This document shows positions 11,037 to 23,679 of a stretch of DNA of 64,000 nt, one piece after another. The position numbers and the translations under genes are program-made. The notes under the pieces were generated by a model that saw nothing but the letters and a program-made list of their open reading frames with translations, had not been told where the DNA came from and made no database searches. Source of the stretch: Skeletonema tropicum (Eukaryota; Bacillariophyta; Thalassiosirophyceae; Thalassiosirales; Thalassiosiraceae); NCBI GenBank assembly GCA_037178625.1, contig CM074143.1, positions 806,001 to 870,000 on the forward strand, read 5' to 3'. Every line of letters starts with the position of its first letter. Position 1 is the first letter of the stretch.

Positions 11037-12171
11037 ATGTCGTCAAGAAGCTCAAGCACAAAAAACATCTACCCAATCTTTTTTGGGTTTCTTCTATCAA
11101 TCACATGTTTCCGTATCTATGTCGGGTTTCATCTATCAAATACTTACAACTTAGGAGGAGATCAAAGCAATTCATCATCCGAATTCGTCCAAGAATTTGA
11201 ATGGCCAAAGAATATCCCCATAGTGGAACTAGCACTCGAGGTAGCCAAGAAACCCAAACTCCCACCAACTCTTTCCAATGTACGCTCGGTCGACGAGACG
11301 AAATTACCCCACAAGTGTGGTCTCATCTTCTTCTATCATATTGCCTGTACGGGAGGTTCCTCTATCAATAGATGGCTAGGCAAACAAGTCAAGCTCAATG
11401 GACCAAATACATCGTATTGGACGAAATGGGGCCGGAAAGAAAAAATGGAGAAAAACTTTATCATCGGTATGACCAACCAGACACAAAACATTGGACCGAA
11501 TGAATGGAGAGTTGTTCATGCTCATGGGATGAGCTACTTTCCAAATGCAAGTGAACCATACCTCTATCAATGGCGAGAAACGGTGGAGCGTCAAGGGTGT
11601 GGATTTATAGTTACAACGATGCTTCGAGAAGCGATAGGGCATACCATCTCTCAAACAAAAGGAATGATCAAACCGAACTTAACGTTGGATGAGTTTATGA
11701 CTCATTTGGAGCGTCAGAATTACAATCAGAGAGGACCCTTTGTGTCACAGATTGATTATATTTTGTACAATATGGGTCCAAGGAATGAGGAGAATGCCAC
11801 CAAGGAAGAAAAAGTGAGGAGAGCTATTGAGATTCTATCACGACATTTTGATGTTGTGTCACTAGGAGACCATGAGTTATTCACTGATATTATTAACAAG
11901 ATCACTGGGTGGCAACGTTTTGAAAAGAAAGCAAGCAATATATTTGATGGTGATTTGAATTATAGTTATGCAGGTAAGTAAACAGTTTAGAAGGCGTAGA
12001 GTCAAAATGCACATTGTCTCGTTTCTCATCACTCTTCAATGATTTTTTTGATGTGCTATATATTCAGAGCTACAAAAGATCAAGGATCTAACTGAAGCAA
12101 ACGGAGATGTTGCGTTTATTGACGCAGTAAGGCATCTTTACTACCCTGGCCATTTAGAGTACTTGTTGTAA
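11037..12171 (+). CDS. Golgi-type sulfotransferase-like type II membrane protein
   Basis: Two exons (11037-11973 and 12068-12171) join in phase 1 at a GTAAGT...TTCAG intron and encode 346 residues. A short cytosolic head is followed by one hydrophobic anchor at about residues 11-32, the layout of a type II Golgi enzyme. The segment CGLIFFYHIACTGGSS (about 94-109) resembles the 5'-phosphosulfate-binding loop of PAPS-dependent sulfotransferases, where a strand leads into a small Gly/Ser-rich turn. Further on, the helix with TTMLREAIGHTIS fits the 3'-phosphate-binding region, where an Arg follows a beta strand. N-glycosylation sequons are frequent. The substrate cannot be predicted. A glycosyltransferase with a similar fold is the main alternative. 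Confidence 0.6.
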
Positions 12172-12412
12172 TGATTGCTTCAGTTAGAGTAGATGTAATT
12201 ACTCTAGAGCCTATTTGTTCCAGCACCGCGTGCATGCGGATTGTACACTTAATTGGAGCACTTGTTCGCTGAAACTGCACTTATATGTGGAAGACACGGC
12301 TTTGTTTGAGTCGCACTTACCATTTTGAATTGGCGATGAGATTTTTTCGTACAAAATCGAGTGTGATGTCTCTCTGATAAGTATCACACAAATAAAACGA
12401 ACATCGCTCGCA

Positions 12413-12880
12413 ATGCCGACGCTGACATACATTGGCACGCCTGCCCGTCAGGGAGCACTAGCTGCCAAGCAAGGAGGCCAGAAAGACGAAGTACCAGCGA
12501 CGACTAAAATGACAGAGAAAATTCCAGCCACTGCTCTCCTTCCACGTATAGGAAGTGGGCCTCTCAAAGATATCAGCAATACTCCAGGGCAGCTATCTAA
12601 TGTTGCATACCTCGTGAAGGTGTCAGAAAAGTGGACGGCAGGGAAAGGAAAGCACCAAACTAATGAATGCCAAGCTGCCATTCGCCTTTGCCTGGCCAAC
12701 AGCCTTCGCAGCACTGATGTAGCTCAACATGTTTCGGTGAAATACAAGCACTTGGGTTTGGAAGTTCAAGCAAGAGAGTACCAAAGAGTCAAAGAATTAG
12801 TTGTTCGAATCGAAAGGAAGTTGTGGCTTGCCAAGTTGTCTAGATTCAATTCAAACAAAGAAGCCGGTTTCTACATCTAA
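12413..12880 (+). CDS. Hypothetical protein, 155 residues
   Basis: This is an intronless ORF with a good ATG context (gcaATGcc). Residues 1-55 are Thr-, Ala- and Pro-rich. The remainder is probably helical, with a cluster of charged residues near the C-terminus (YQRVKELVVRIERKLWLAKL). There is no signal peptide, membrane segment or familiar motif. Its opposite strand is also open, but the composition and start favour this one. The gene ends 58 bases before the end of the leftward DUF3593 fusion gene, so the two are tail-to-tail. I cannot assign a function. Confidence 0.55.
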   Translation: MPTLTYIGTPARQGALAAKQGGQKDEVPATTKMTEKIPATALLPRIGSGPLKDISNTPGQLSNVAYLVKVSEKWTAGKGKHQTNECQAAIRLCLANSLRSTDVAQHVSVKYKHLGLEVQAREYQRVKELVVRIERKLWLAKLSRFNSNKEAGFYI

Positions 12881-12938
12881 ATTAAGTATCATGTCATTCC
12901 GTTATAGCATGCAGGAGCGCATCATTTATCTTGTGTAT

Positions 12939-14709
12939 CTATTCCTGATCTGCTGATGCACCGCCCCTATTTATAATGTTCGCGTCTACCCAAGGAGCTA
13001 GTGCCAAAGCAGCACCCAGTCTCAAAGGTACCAACAACCTAGCAATGTTGGCTCCAGTGAAAATGAATGCCAATACAGCAGCACGGTCACCATTATCGTT
13101 GAAGACATCAGGCCAATGCCCTGTTGTTTGGTAAAGTGCCGTAGAGGCAACAGGGAAAGCCACAGCCCAGAATGCCAATTCTGTCAAAACATATGCGACA
13201 GTGCCCGATATTCCAAACTTCTTCACATCCGCCATGCTCAATCCTTCACCATCCTTGCCTCCAAAGCTGGGAAGTGAAAATCCCTCGCCTGTTTCTTCCT
13301 TGCCACGGTTGTAATAGAGAAATCCAGTGATTGCAGGAATGCCAAATACCATGGCACCAGCAGCAATTCCATTCTCTGAGAAGGGCAAATCAGACGCAAG
13401 TTCACCATATTTGATAATATAAGATGACACGATAGTCAAGGCAACCAACTTCCCAGCCAACAGCAACTCCGAATCCGATGCCTCCACCACATTGTAAGGA
13501 AGAGCTGCAGCTTCATCAATCGCAATTCCCTCCGGACTAATCTCCGACTTTGGGAAAGGATTCAATTCACCCAATGTCCACCCATTACTAGCAGCAATGC
13601 GGTACGCAGCAATAGCCACCGTAATATTCCCCAACAATGTAAAGAATGCTTGCAACTCGACCAAAAATTGTAACGATGACGGATTGTAGAAAAAGTGATA
13701 CGTACAAGCACATATTCCCGATGCATGAAGAGGAAGCATACCCCAAGTCAATCCCTTCCACTTTTCATTGCCGGTAGTTTCGGCAAATTTCCAGATAATA
13801 TCCATTGCAAATAGAAATTCAATCACGGAAGAACAGTGAATGGCCCAGGTAGGAATAGACAGAGCATTCTCTGGCTCGGAATGCATGACGAATGGTAGGC
13901 TTGTTACCGTATCCGCGGGTAAATTTCCAATTCCATACAAGAAAGCAGAATGTCCCTCAAAGCCTACTTTGGTACCGAGTGCACATGCAGCTGCGAAAGC
14001 CAAGGCGATTCCTCCAGCGATGAATTTGGGTGTGTTGCCGTATTTTGATCCGGATTCATTGTAGGATGGGTTGGTCATGGCTTCACGAAATCCAAGCACC
14101 TGTTGTATTTGTGCACATTAATGAATGAGAACTCGTGATCACAACACATACATGCATCACAAATGACACAATACACATTGCAATCACTACAATATATACA
14201 TATTATATCACACTCACAATCAAGATATTCGTCATGGTCAAAAGGGCCTCCGCTCCACCATGCAACCAATCCGTATTCGCCAAACTCTGCCCATACACAC
14301 TCTTGGTAATAATCCCACTGGGGATCGTTCCAAGCACGAACAATAGCAAATATTGCCAACCAAAGTTACCAAGATTGGGTGTGCGGTTGGCACGGAAGGA
14401 TAAAAAGTAGAGAAAGCCCAAGTATGGGAGGAGGGAGGCTTGGAAGAAGATTCCGGCGAGGTTTTGTCCTTGATCGGTGAAGGAGAGTAGATTGGATGAT
14501 GATGTTGCAGTTGCGGTAGTAGTGGCGACATCGGCTGCGGATAGGAGAGCAGCTGGAACTTCTGTAACGAGCTCTGCTGGAAGCATGTTCGTTGATACCA
14601 AAGATTTCAAGCCATTGTTGATTGTGAGTTGTGAGGCGGCAGGTGCAAATGCTGCGCTGGTTGGCAGCGCTATAGCTGCCGCTACTGCTGCTGAGGATAT
14701 TGAGATCAT
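12939..14709 (-). CDS. Plastid membrane protein: DUF3593-DUF2499-DUF1279 fusion
   Basis: Two exons (complement 14709-14218 and 14099-12939) join in phase 0 across a GTGAGT...CAACAG intron, giving 550 residues. The first 19 residues form a signal peptide and AFAP follows at 20-23, so plastid delivery is expected. Residues about 85-168 match DUF3593, with LPYLGFLYFLSF and DWLHGGAEALLTMTNILIVLGFRE read across the splice. Residues about 238-334 match DUF2499 (SIPTWAIHCSSVIEF, LPLHASGICACTYHFFYN). Residues about 452-535 resemble DUF1279/FAM210 (KKFGISGTVAYVL, IARLLVPLRLGAALALAPW). In cyanobacteria I recall DUF3593 and DUF2499 as small neighbouring genes of photosynthetic organisms. Here they form one chain with an added third domain. 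The function is unknown and a role in the plastid membrane is inferred. It shares a 335 bp upstream region with the TauD-like gene. Confidence 0.8.
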
Positions 14710-15044
14710 CGTTATTGTTCTACCGTAGTGAGATGACTAAAGATTACTACGTATGGCTTCCAACTCCGTGCGTACAAGTGACAATCTTTGTGGATGAAAA
14801 GCAAGCACAGCAATAGATCAAATTTATGGCGCGTCGTACCTTCCTACTATTCCTACCGTAGAAAGTCGAGTAGGAAAGCGATCCTCTTCAACTTGAAGGC
14901 CTCGCTTCCACTCTTCTCTCAATGATTTTTCTGACACATATCGATGATATCGATCCGCATATGCCATCGAGCAACGCTATCAATACACACAACAATCTGC
15001 ACTACGCAACAACAATACCAACTAAATAACAAACAACAACAATC
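14710..15044. promoter_or_regulatory. Divergent promoter region of two plastid-protein genes
   Basis: This 335 bp gap lies between the starts of the leftward DUF3593 fusion gene and the rightward TauD-like gene. It must contain both promoters. An A/C-rich 5' leader (aacaacaa repeats) precedes the ATG at 15045. I see no clear TATA box, and coordinated expression is only suggested by the geometry. Confidence 0.5.
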
Positions 15045-16548
15045 ATGAAGATCGCAGCGGCCGCCCTCATCGCTGCCCTAGCAGCCACTCAATCTACAGC
15101 ATTCGCCCCTACACGAAGCATCAGCACTTCCACCAAATTGTCATCTACAATGCAACCACCCGAACGTACCGCCCCAGACGCAGGCTACATCCCCGACTGG
15201 GAAGGCCGCACCGGTCTCACTCCCGAAGAATTCATCGCCAGTGACATGTCCAAACCAGACCTCTCCGGCATGTGGGAATGTCCCCTGACACGATGGGATT
15301 CGAAAAATATTGACATTGCCGAAGCACAAAAGATCTGTTCCGAACAACCACACTGCCCACTTGAAATGACGGCTACAGCGGAAGATAATGCCAAGGGTGC
15401 CGCGTACTTTAGTGAGAATAAAGAGCAGATTCGTGCGGATTTGTTAAAGTATGGTGCTATTTGGTTCAGGGGATTTGATTTAATGAAGAGTGTTGCGGGG
15501 AATAGGGAGATGCATGAAGCGCTTGGGTTGGATCCTTGTTTGGATCCGTTGCATTCGAGTGGATTGAGGAAGTTTGCTAGTGAGCGTGATGCTCTTTATG
15601 AGGAGGTGAGTTATGAATGGAATGTGTGGATTGTTTGACTTGCGTTTATAGATCGGTATATATGCATTTCAATCAAGTGATATCATTGCTCATATCATGC
15701 GCTGACTTTCTACTTCTCATCCAATCCTACTTCCTATCAATCTACAGGTCAACAAACCATCCCTTCGTCAACACTACATCGGTCTCCACAACGAATCCAC
15801 CGCCAAACGTACCGCAGCCTACGCCGCATTCGTCTGCTTCCAACGCGCCACCGAAGGTGGTGGACGGTTCCTCGTCGCCGACGGCGCAGCCATCCTTGCC
15901 GAACTCAAAACCGAAACACTTGAAAAGTTGTACAATCGTCAAATTCGAATTTCGGTATCCAACTTGGACATCCCTCCATCATTGCCCGGCGTTGTAAAGG
16001 AGGGTATTAAGGGATTAGTCGATGTTGCGGTTGCACCCAAGTTTGATATGGATTTGGAAATGATTTATGAAAGTGATGGGAAGCCCGGACGTCTTCAGGC
16101 TGTGGAGACTGCCGAGTCACCGATTAATCGTCATCCCGTGACTGGATTACCAGTGTGGTTTAGTAATAGTCACAATCATGCACGAAAGTTGAGAGATAGA
16201 CGGCCCTGTGGTGTACCCGAGGTGGGTATGACGGAGGTGTTCTATGCCGATACGATGGAACCTTTGGATTTGGAGGATTGTCAAGAGATTAAACGGGCGA
16301 GTGAGAAGCACATTACGGCACTTTCGATGGAACCGGGTGATGTGTTGCTTGTGGATAATTACCGAGCACTTCATGGACGTGATGTGTTCCAGGGGGATAG
16401 ATTTCATGCTGTGACTTGGTTTACTTGGGATCAGAATGAGGCGTGGAGGGGTGATGAGCGTCGTATTGTGGAGAAGAATGCTTTTAACCAGGCTATTAAC
16501 CAAATGATGGACTGGCTTCCAAAGGACTTTGAGTCCGACCAATCATAA
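15045..16548 (+). CDS. Plastid-targeted TauD/TfdA-like Fe(II)/2-oxoglutarate dioxygenase
   Basis: Two exons (15045-15605 and 15748-16548) join in phase 0 at a GTGAGT...CTACAG intron, encoding 453 residues. The first 19 residues are a signal peptide and the motif T-A-F-A-P follows, so plastid targeting is expected. The catalytic domain carries the metal-binding triad of the TauD/SyrP family: H201 and E203 in GLHNES, and the distal H396 in RALHGRDVF. R405 (GDRFHAVTW) is placed to bind 2-oxoglutarate. Family members hydroxylate or oxidise diverse small molecules or carrier-bound amino acids. The substrate is unknown here, and the taurine reaction should not be assumed. The first metal motif has Glu rather than the commoner Asp, which occurs in this branch. 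Confidence 0.8.
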
Positions 16549-16790
16549 GGTGTTTTAATGAACGATGATGATAGGGTACGAATTAGTGGGGTTATTGACT
16601 TCGTGTGACAGAAGGTAAAGAATAGAAGTTGGCTCTTATAGAGAGATTCTTCGCAGTAAGTAGGTAAAGCTAATCTAAAAGTATTGATATCAGTTCTTAA
16701 TTCATTTCCTTTAGTAGTTAATAGAAGTTGCTTTTAAGTCCTAATGGTCTATTTCATTCTTCAAACCCGTGATAATACCGTGAGGCATGC

Positions 16791-18659
16791 CTAAGGATTT
16801 CTCCCCATCCTAGCACGAATCATACGATTTTCAACAGCATCAACATGCACATCATCCAATCGAGCCCTAACCCTCTCTTGACGATTATCATCGCCATCCC
16901 TTTCGCGACGACGTTGACGAGCCAATCCTCCAAGCATATCCAACCCAAGATCTGGTCCGTTCCGACCAGGCATAGACAGATCCCCATTTTGTGTGTACTG
17001 AACGAACTCCTGCCATTCGTATTCATTGCATTCACGCACACTCATGAGAGAATCCTTGATACCTGCAGACTTGGCAGTAAACTCAACTCCAAAGACGAGG
17101 TCTCCTTCCATCTCCGAGAGTGTGTACTCACTAGAGATGAATCTACTCATCCTAGAACTGTGAACAACCAATTCACGAGTCTCGGTGTCATACTCCAGGC
17201 CGAACACAGTATCCTCCCTTTGAAAGCCTTCGATGATATCAAGCCTCTTTGCCCATGTAATGGTATTTGTACCCGCCTCATTCACACTCTTGCATAAAAT
17301 TCCGTATGATCCCATGCTGTCACGGGTAGAATTCTTTGTCCCCGATCCAGGACAAAATAAACGACAGATGAAGCGGTGTTTTCCAGAAACCAAATCTTCA
17401 CTTGAGGCAACCGTAAATGGAACTTTCACTGACGCATCCGTTATAAGAATAAATGACGAACGGATCGAAATTCCATCAGAACTGGAACTAGGATGTTCCG
17501 GACGTGGTATCAACGGTGAATTTGAGTTGGGACCATCTTTGATATACACCTGAGAGAACTGAAACTTGTCTTGCCTCTGCATGAAACGACAAACAGCATC
17601 CTTGTCCTTGTCCGGCCCATCAGTCTGAAAACCAAGATAAAATGCCTCCTTTGCAATACTTTCCAAGTGGTGCAAAATTCCCACCCAAACCTTTCCATCC
17701 TCCGGGGCACGAATGTTAAAATCGTTTGTGCCCTCACATCGAAGCCACATTTTTTCGATACAACTATGTGGACTCTTCCTCTTCCCCACCACCAACGGCC
17801 CTGTTGGGAACTCATGATTGCACTCCTCCACTCGTGTCTGTGCCACACGTTCGGAAACATGACACATGGCACTATTGGTCAAGTACAGTGACTTCAAATC
17901 ACTGTTGGGCAAAAAGTCCACAATTGCCGCCAATCCATCCTCGGGGAGCAAATTCAACGGCGAGGAACCAAATGTTCGGAAACGCTTACGCTCCATAACA
18001 TCACTGGAGACTAATCGCGTATTGCACTTGAAAACCCGACAGGTGAAGTCATACCTGACCCAGGGAGTGCACTGTTCCAAACACTTGACACAAACCCTCG
18101 TCATTTTGGGCACTTTTGTCCCATCCGGAGCTGTCGTGGTGGTCTTGAACACACCAATCTCCGAAAAACACTCCTTCCCTCGACACTCCAAACATCCCTT
18201 ATTATTCCACTCCTCACTATCCGTACATTCGGCCATTTCAACACCACAATTTTCATCACAGGCCACGGCACCACAAATGCCACAGTTGCGAATTCTGCCG
18301 GTGGTACAATCGTTTGCGATGCACATCTCACAGACACGTAATGAGTAGGGCCAGTAATCGGGATCAGATTTAGATTGATTGAAGCAGGCACAGCTTCGCA
18401 TAGGGGCGGTTTGGGGGGCGGGAATAAGGGAGGTGCCCATTTCGTTGTAGTGATAACTTGGTTGTTGTTGTGACGTCGATGAGTTTTCATGATCGAGACA
18501 GTGGGAAAACCCTTTCGTGTTGCGTCCCTTTGAACCGCAAATGTGGCATGCTTGCATGTCAAAGTAGAGTGGATTCTCCAATGGCAATGGCTGTCCGGAT
18601 GCGTTGAGGGCGTCAATTTTTTGACGGCGTTTGTTCTCTTCGTATTCGTGGAGTGGCAT
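16791..18659 (-). CDS. Cys-rich zinc-binding protein with F-box-like segment
   Basis: This intronless ORF of 622 residues starts at an ATG (complement 18657-18659). The N-terminal 230 residues contain many paired cysteines (for example CHICGSKGRNTKG, NCGICGAVACDENC, CLECRGKEC and RVCVKCLEQC), consistent with several zinc-binding knuckles. At about 240-285 lies an F-box-like stretch (LNLLPEDGLAAIVDFLPNSDLKSLYLTN). The rest is probably beta-rich and ends in an Arg/Asp-rich tail. Proteins with this Cys-rich plus F-box-like plan are common hypotheticals in diatoms. A role as a ubiquitin-ligase adaptor is possible but unproven. Confidence 0.7.
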   Translation of the reverse strand: MPLHEYEENKRRQKIDALNASGQPLPLENPLYFDMQACHICGSKGRNTKGFSHCLDHENSSTSQQQPSYHYNEMGTSLIPAPQTAPMRSCACFNQSKSDPDYWPYSLRVCEMCIANDCTTGRIRNCGICGAVACDENCGVEMAECTDSEEWNNKGCLECRGKECFSEIGVFKTTTTAPDGTKVPKMTRVCVKCLEQCTPWVRYDFTCRVFKCNTRLVSSDVMERKRFRTFGSSPLNLLPEDGLAAIVDFLPNSDLKSLYLTNSAMCHVSERVAQTRVEECNHEFPTGPLVVGKRKSPHSCIEKMWLRCEGTNDFNIRAPEDGKVWVGILHHLESIAKEAFYLGFQTDGPDKDKDAVCRFMQRQDKFQFSQVYIKDGPNSNSPLIPRPEHPSSSSDGISIRSSFILITDASVKVPFTVASSEDLVSGKHRFICRLFCPGSGTKNSTRDSMGSYGILCKSVNEAGTNTITWAKRLDIIEGFQREDTVFGLEYDTETRELVVHSSRMSRFISSEYTLSEMEGDLVFGVEFTAKSAGIKDSLMSVRECNEYEWQEFVQYTQNGDLSMPGRNGPDLGLDMLGGLARQRRRERDGDDNRQERVRARLDDVHVDAVENRMIRARMGRNP

Positions 18660-19032
18660 GGTGAACTAATAATTGATTTGTTAGTATTTCATTCATTCAA
18701 GATGTGATTTTATGCATGAAGCACAACACACAAATTCAACCGTTTTTGTGACAAATAAAAAGCTGTTCACTTCACGACTGGTGGCGGGAAACACTAATTT
18801 CCTCGGGTAAAAATAAAAAATCACGTACTTCTTCAGACAAAATATTGATTTTGTGGGAGGCCTTTAGTAAATAGGCAGGGACAAGCAAGACTACGATGTT
18901 CCCACGGACAGGAATGTTCCCGTGCTACGACCGTCCCGACACACCTATATATCTCTACTCCTGTATGATGTAGAAAGATCTAGTAGTTGTGGTTTATGAA
19001 AATGAATGATATGAAGCATCGATACTACAACT
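18660..19032. other. Intergenic, promoter of Cys-rich gene and 3' end of MYST gene
   Basis: No coding frame or RNA gene is seen. It lies upstream of the leftward Cys-rich gene and downstream of the leftward MYST gene, so it contains a promoter and a 3' UTR. Confidence 0.45.
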
Positions 19033-21812
<2,780 letters not shown>

Positions 21813-22151
21813 TGTTGCTGATTAGTCACCTGGGCAGTATTCCCTTTATATTGATATCTTTAGATGCCGCTGCCCTAGCCTACTACTTCATGTTGATGCC
21901 ACCATACCATGAGTGTCTTATCAGTCTTCGGTCTTCGTCTTCATTTTTTTTGCTTTTGATTTTTGCGTTGCACTGCAAAGTGTGTAATAAAATTTGTGCC
22001 ATCAATAATGAGTTACATGAACACTTTCAGTGACGATGTTGTTGCAAACAACCATGTCAAAAATTCTATCTACTACTTGTTCAGGCGAGCGCACCAGTAC
22101 TTAGATATAGGAAACGAAGACTGAAGGCAACCCCAAAGCACACCCTATATT
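21813..22151. promoter_or_regulatory. Divergent promoter region, MYST and BolA genes
   Basis: This 339 bp gap separates two gene starts pointing away from each other, so it should hold both promoters. I see no recognisable element beyond AT-rich stretches. Confidence 0.45.
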
Positions 22152-22613
22152 ATGCTCTCAAATACAATAATATCAATTGGTCGTCGGCAACATTATTTCA
22201 AATCCATAATGTCCACAGCAACAACAAAATCATCATTCAGCAGCAGCAGCAGCAGCAGCAGCGGTCCAGTCAGCGACGCCATCACCTCAAAACTACAACA
22301 AACATTCTCACCCACACACCTCGAGGTACGCAATGAAAGTCATATGCACAATGTACCCCCCAACTCTGAAACACATTTCAAAGTTATTGTTATATCGGAA
22401 AAATTCAAAGATGCTAAAACTCCATTGAAACGACATCGATTGGTGAATGATACGTTACGAGAGGAGGTTGCGGCGGATGGGCCCGTGCACGCATTATCAA
22501 TTGTGGCCATGACTCCGGAAAAGTGGAATGAAAAGTTGGAGAGAGGTGAGGGGGTCGTGGGACCTTCTCCGAATTGTCGTGGTGGGGATGGGAGTTTACC
22601 GCCAAAGCATTAG
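22152..22613 (+). CDS. BolA-like protein, probably mitochondrial (BOLA1 type)
   Basis: This intronless ORF of 153 residues begins with a short basic, hydroxylated leader (MLSNTIISIGRRQHYF), suggesting mitochondrial import. A second Met at residue 20 could give a cytosolic form. A polyserine run encoded by an (agc)n microsatellite follows. The BolA domain spans about residues 40-135, with the conserved pattern of an H-x-H-N segment (SHMHNVPPNSETHFKVIVIS), a loop with KRHRLVNDTLREEV, and HALSIVAMTPEKW. BolA proteins pair with monothiol glutaredoxins in iron-sulfur cluster handling. The C-terminal tail is Gly/Pro-rich and extends past the domain. Confidence 0.85.
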   Translation: MLSNTIISIGRRQHYFKSIMSTATTKSSFSSSSSSSSGPVSDAITSKLQQTFSPTHLEVRNESHMHNVPPNSETHFKVIVISEKFKDAKTPLKRHRLVNDTLREEVAADGPVHALSIVAMTPEKWNEKLERGEGVVGPSPNCRGGDGSLPPKH

Positions 22614-23679
22614 CTGTGTTATATCTATTCTATTTGATCCGCGGGCGTCTTATTTGAATGGTGCAAACAATATTCAAAATCAATCGTTGCAATCTCAACT
22701 TTATCTAAAGGCCAGTCATCCCTTAGGCCTAATCTGACATGCAACGACTTGATGATGTCTAGTCCTCCACTGTCCACTGAGACTGTTCAAAATTGGTAAA
22801 AGCTTTGGCTGTGTTTATTGTTTACCCTCTTCAGTTTCTGTGAATTGATTGATGTTGCTTGATTGGTATGGAAGTGAAGTCGAAATGTTGGATGGAGACA
22901 ATATGTGTGTGTGTGTGTGAGTCATTCTCTCCAACAGCTTCAATTCTCTTAGTATTGTTCAACAGTTGAGTACATGCATAAGTAGTAGTCCAGATGATCA
23001 TCTAGATTATTTTGTGTCTTCCATGCGATGCGATCGCGATCTATTGATCTTACCAAAAGTGTTTTATGGAACTGGGAAATATTATTGTCAAACAAATAAG
23101 TCGGCTGGAGAGATAGTCGGCTGGAGAGATATAATTATCACGCAATAATATAAGTAACAAGATGAGTAAAGCTTAAACCTTTTGTTAGAAAATTACTCTC
23201 TATAACTCTAGACAAGTACACATCTCTTTCGTCTAGAGAGGGCCGCTGCGCGTCAACAGATAGACGTGGCTGAAGGTTGCTGAGACTAATCTTGCCTTTC
23301 CCCTTCAAACTTTGATTAGTTCTGATTGACAAAAAGGCGTCAAGAGAGTAGCTGGCTGAAGCCAATCTGTTGCCTTTTCCCTTCAAAGTGCCCAGGCAGG
23401 ATAGGGCCCTGGGCTGGCAGCCGATGTGTATTGTACTTTCACATCATGAGGTCTAAGTTATATTATTATTAATCCTCATCTATCATGATCTATATATATC
23501 TATCCTCATGATAAGTACTTATGTATAACGGTACAGTTTCTGTTAGACATCGCGAAGACGCGAAAGAGAAGGTGCTCCTTTCTTACACAAAGTCTTTACC
23601 CCATGTGTGTGATACAAAACGCGAAAACACAACCTCAAAAAAGACGCCAGCGACAACTCCACCACACCAAATTCTCATT
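22614..23679. other. Intergenic with small repeats
   Basis: No gene was recognised. Contents: a (gt)n microsatellite near 22903-22920; a perfect 16 bp tandem duplication (see separate entry); and, at about 23265-23395, two imperfect copies of a unit with ggctgaag ... ttgcctttyccccttcaaa. The frame before the MFS start is open to 23521, but its codons look like leader sequence. The region probably contains the MFS promoter and perhaps remnants of a mobile element. Confidence 0.4.
23099..23130. repeat. Perfect 16 bp tandem duplication
   Basis: The 16-mer agtcggctggagagat occurs twice with no spacer. It is probably a local replication slip or a footprint of an excised element. No function is suggested. 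Confidence 0.8.
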
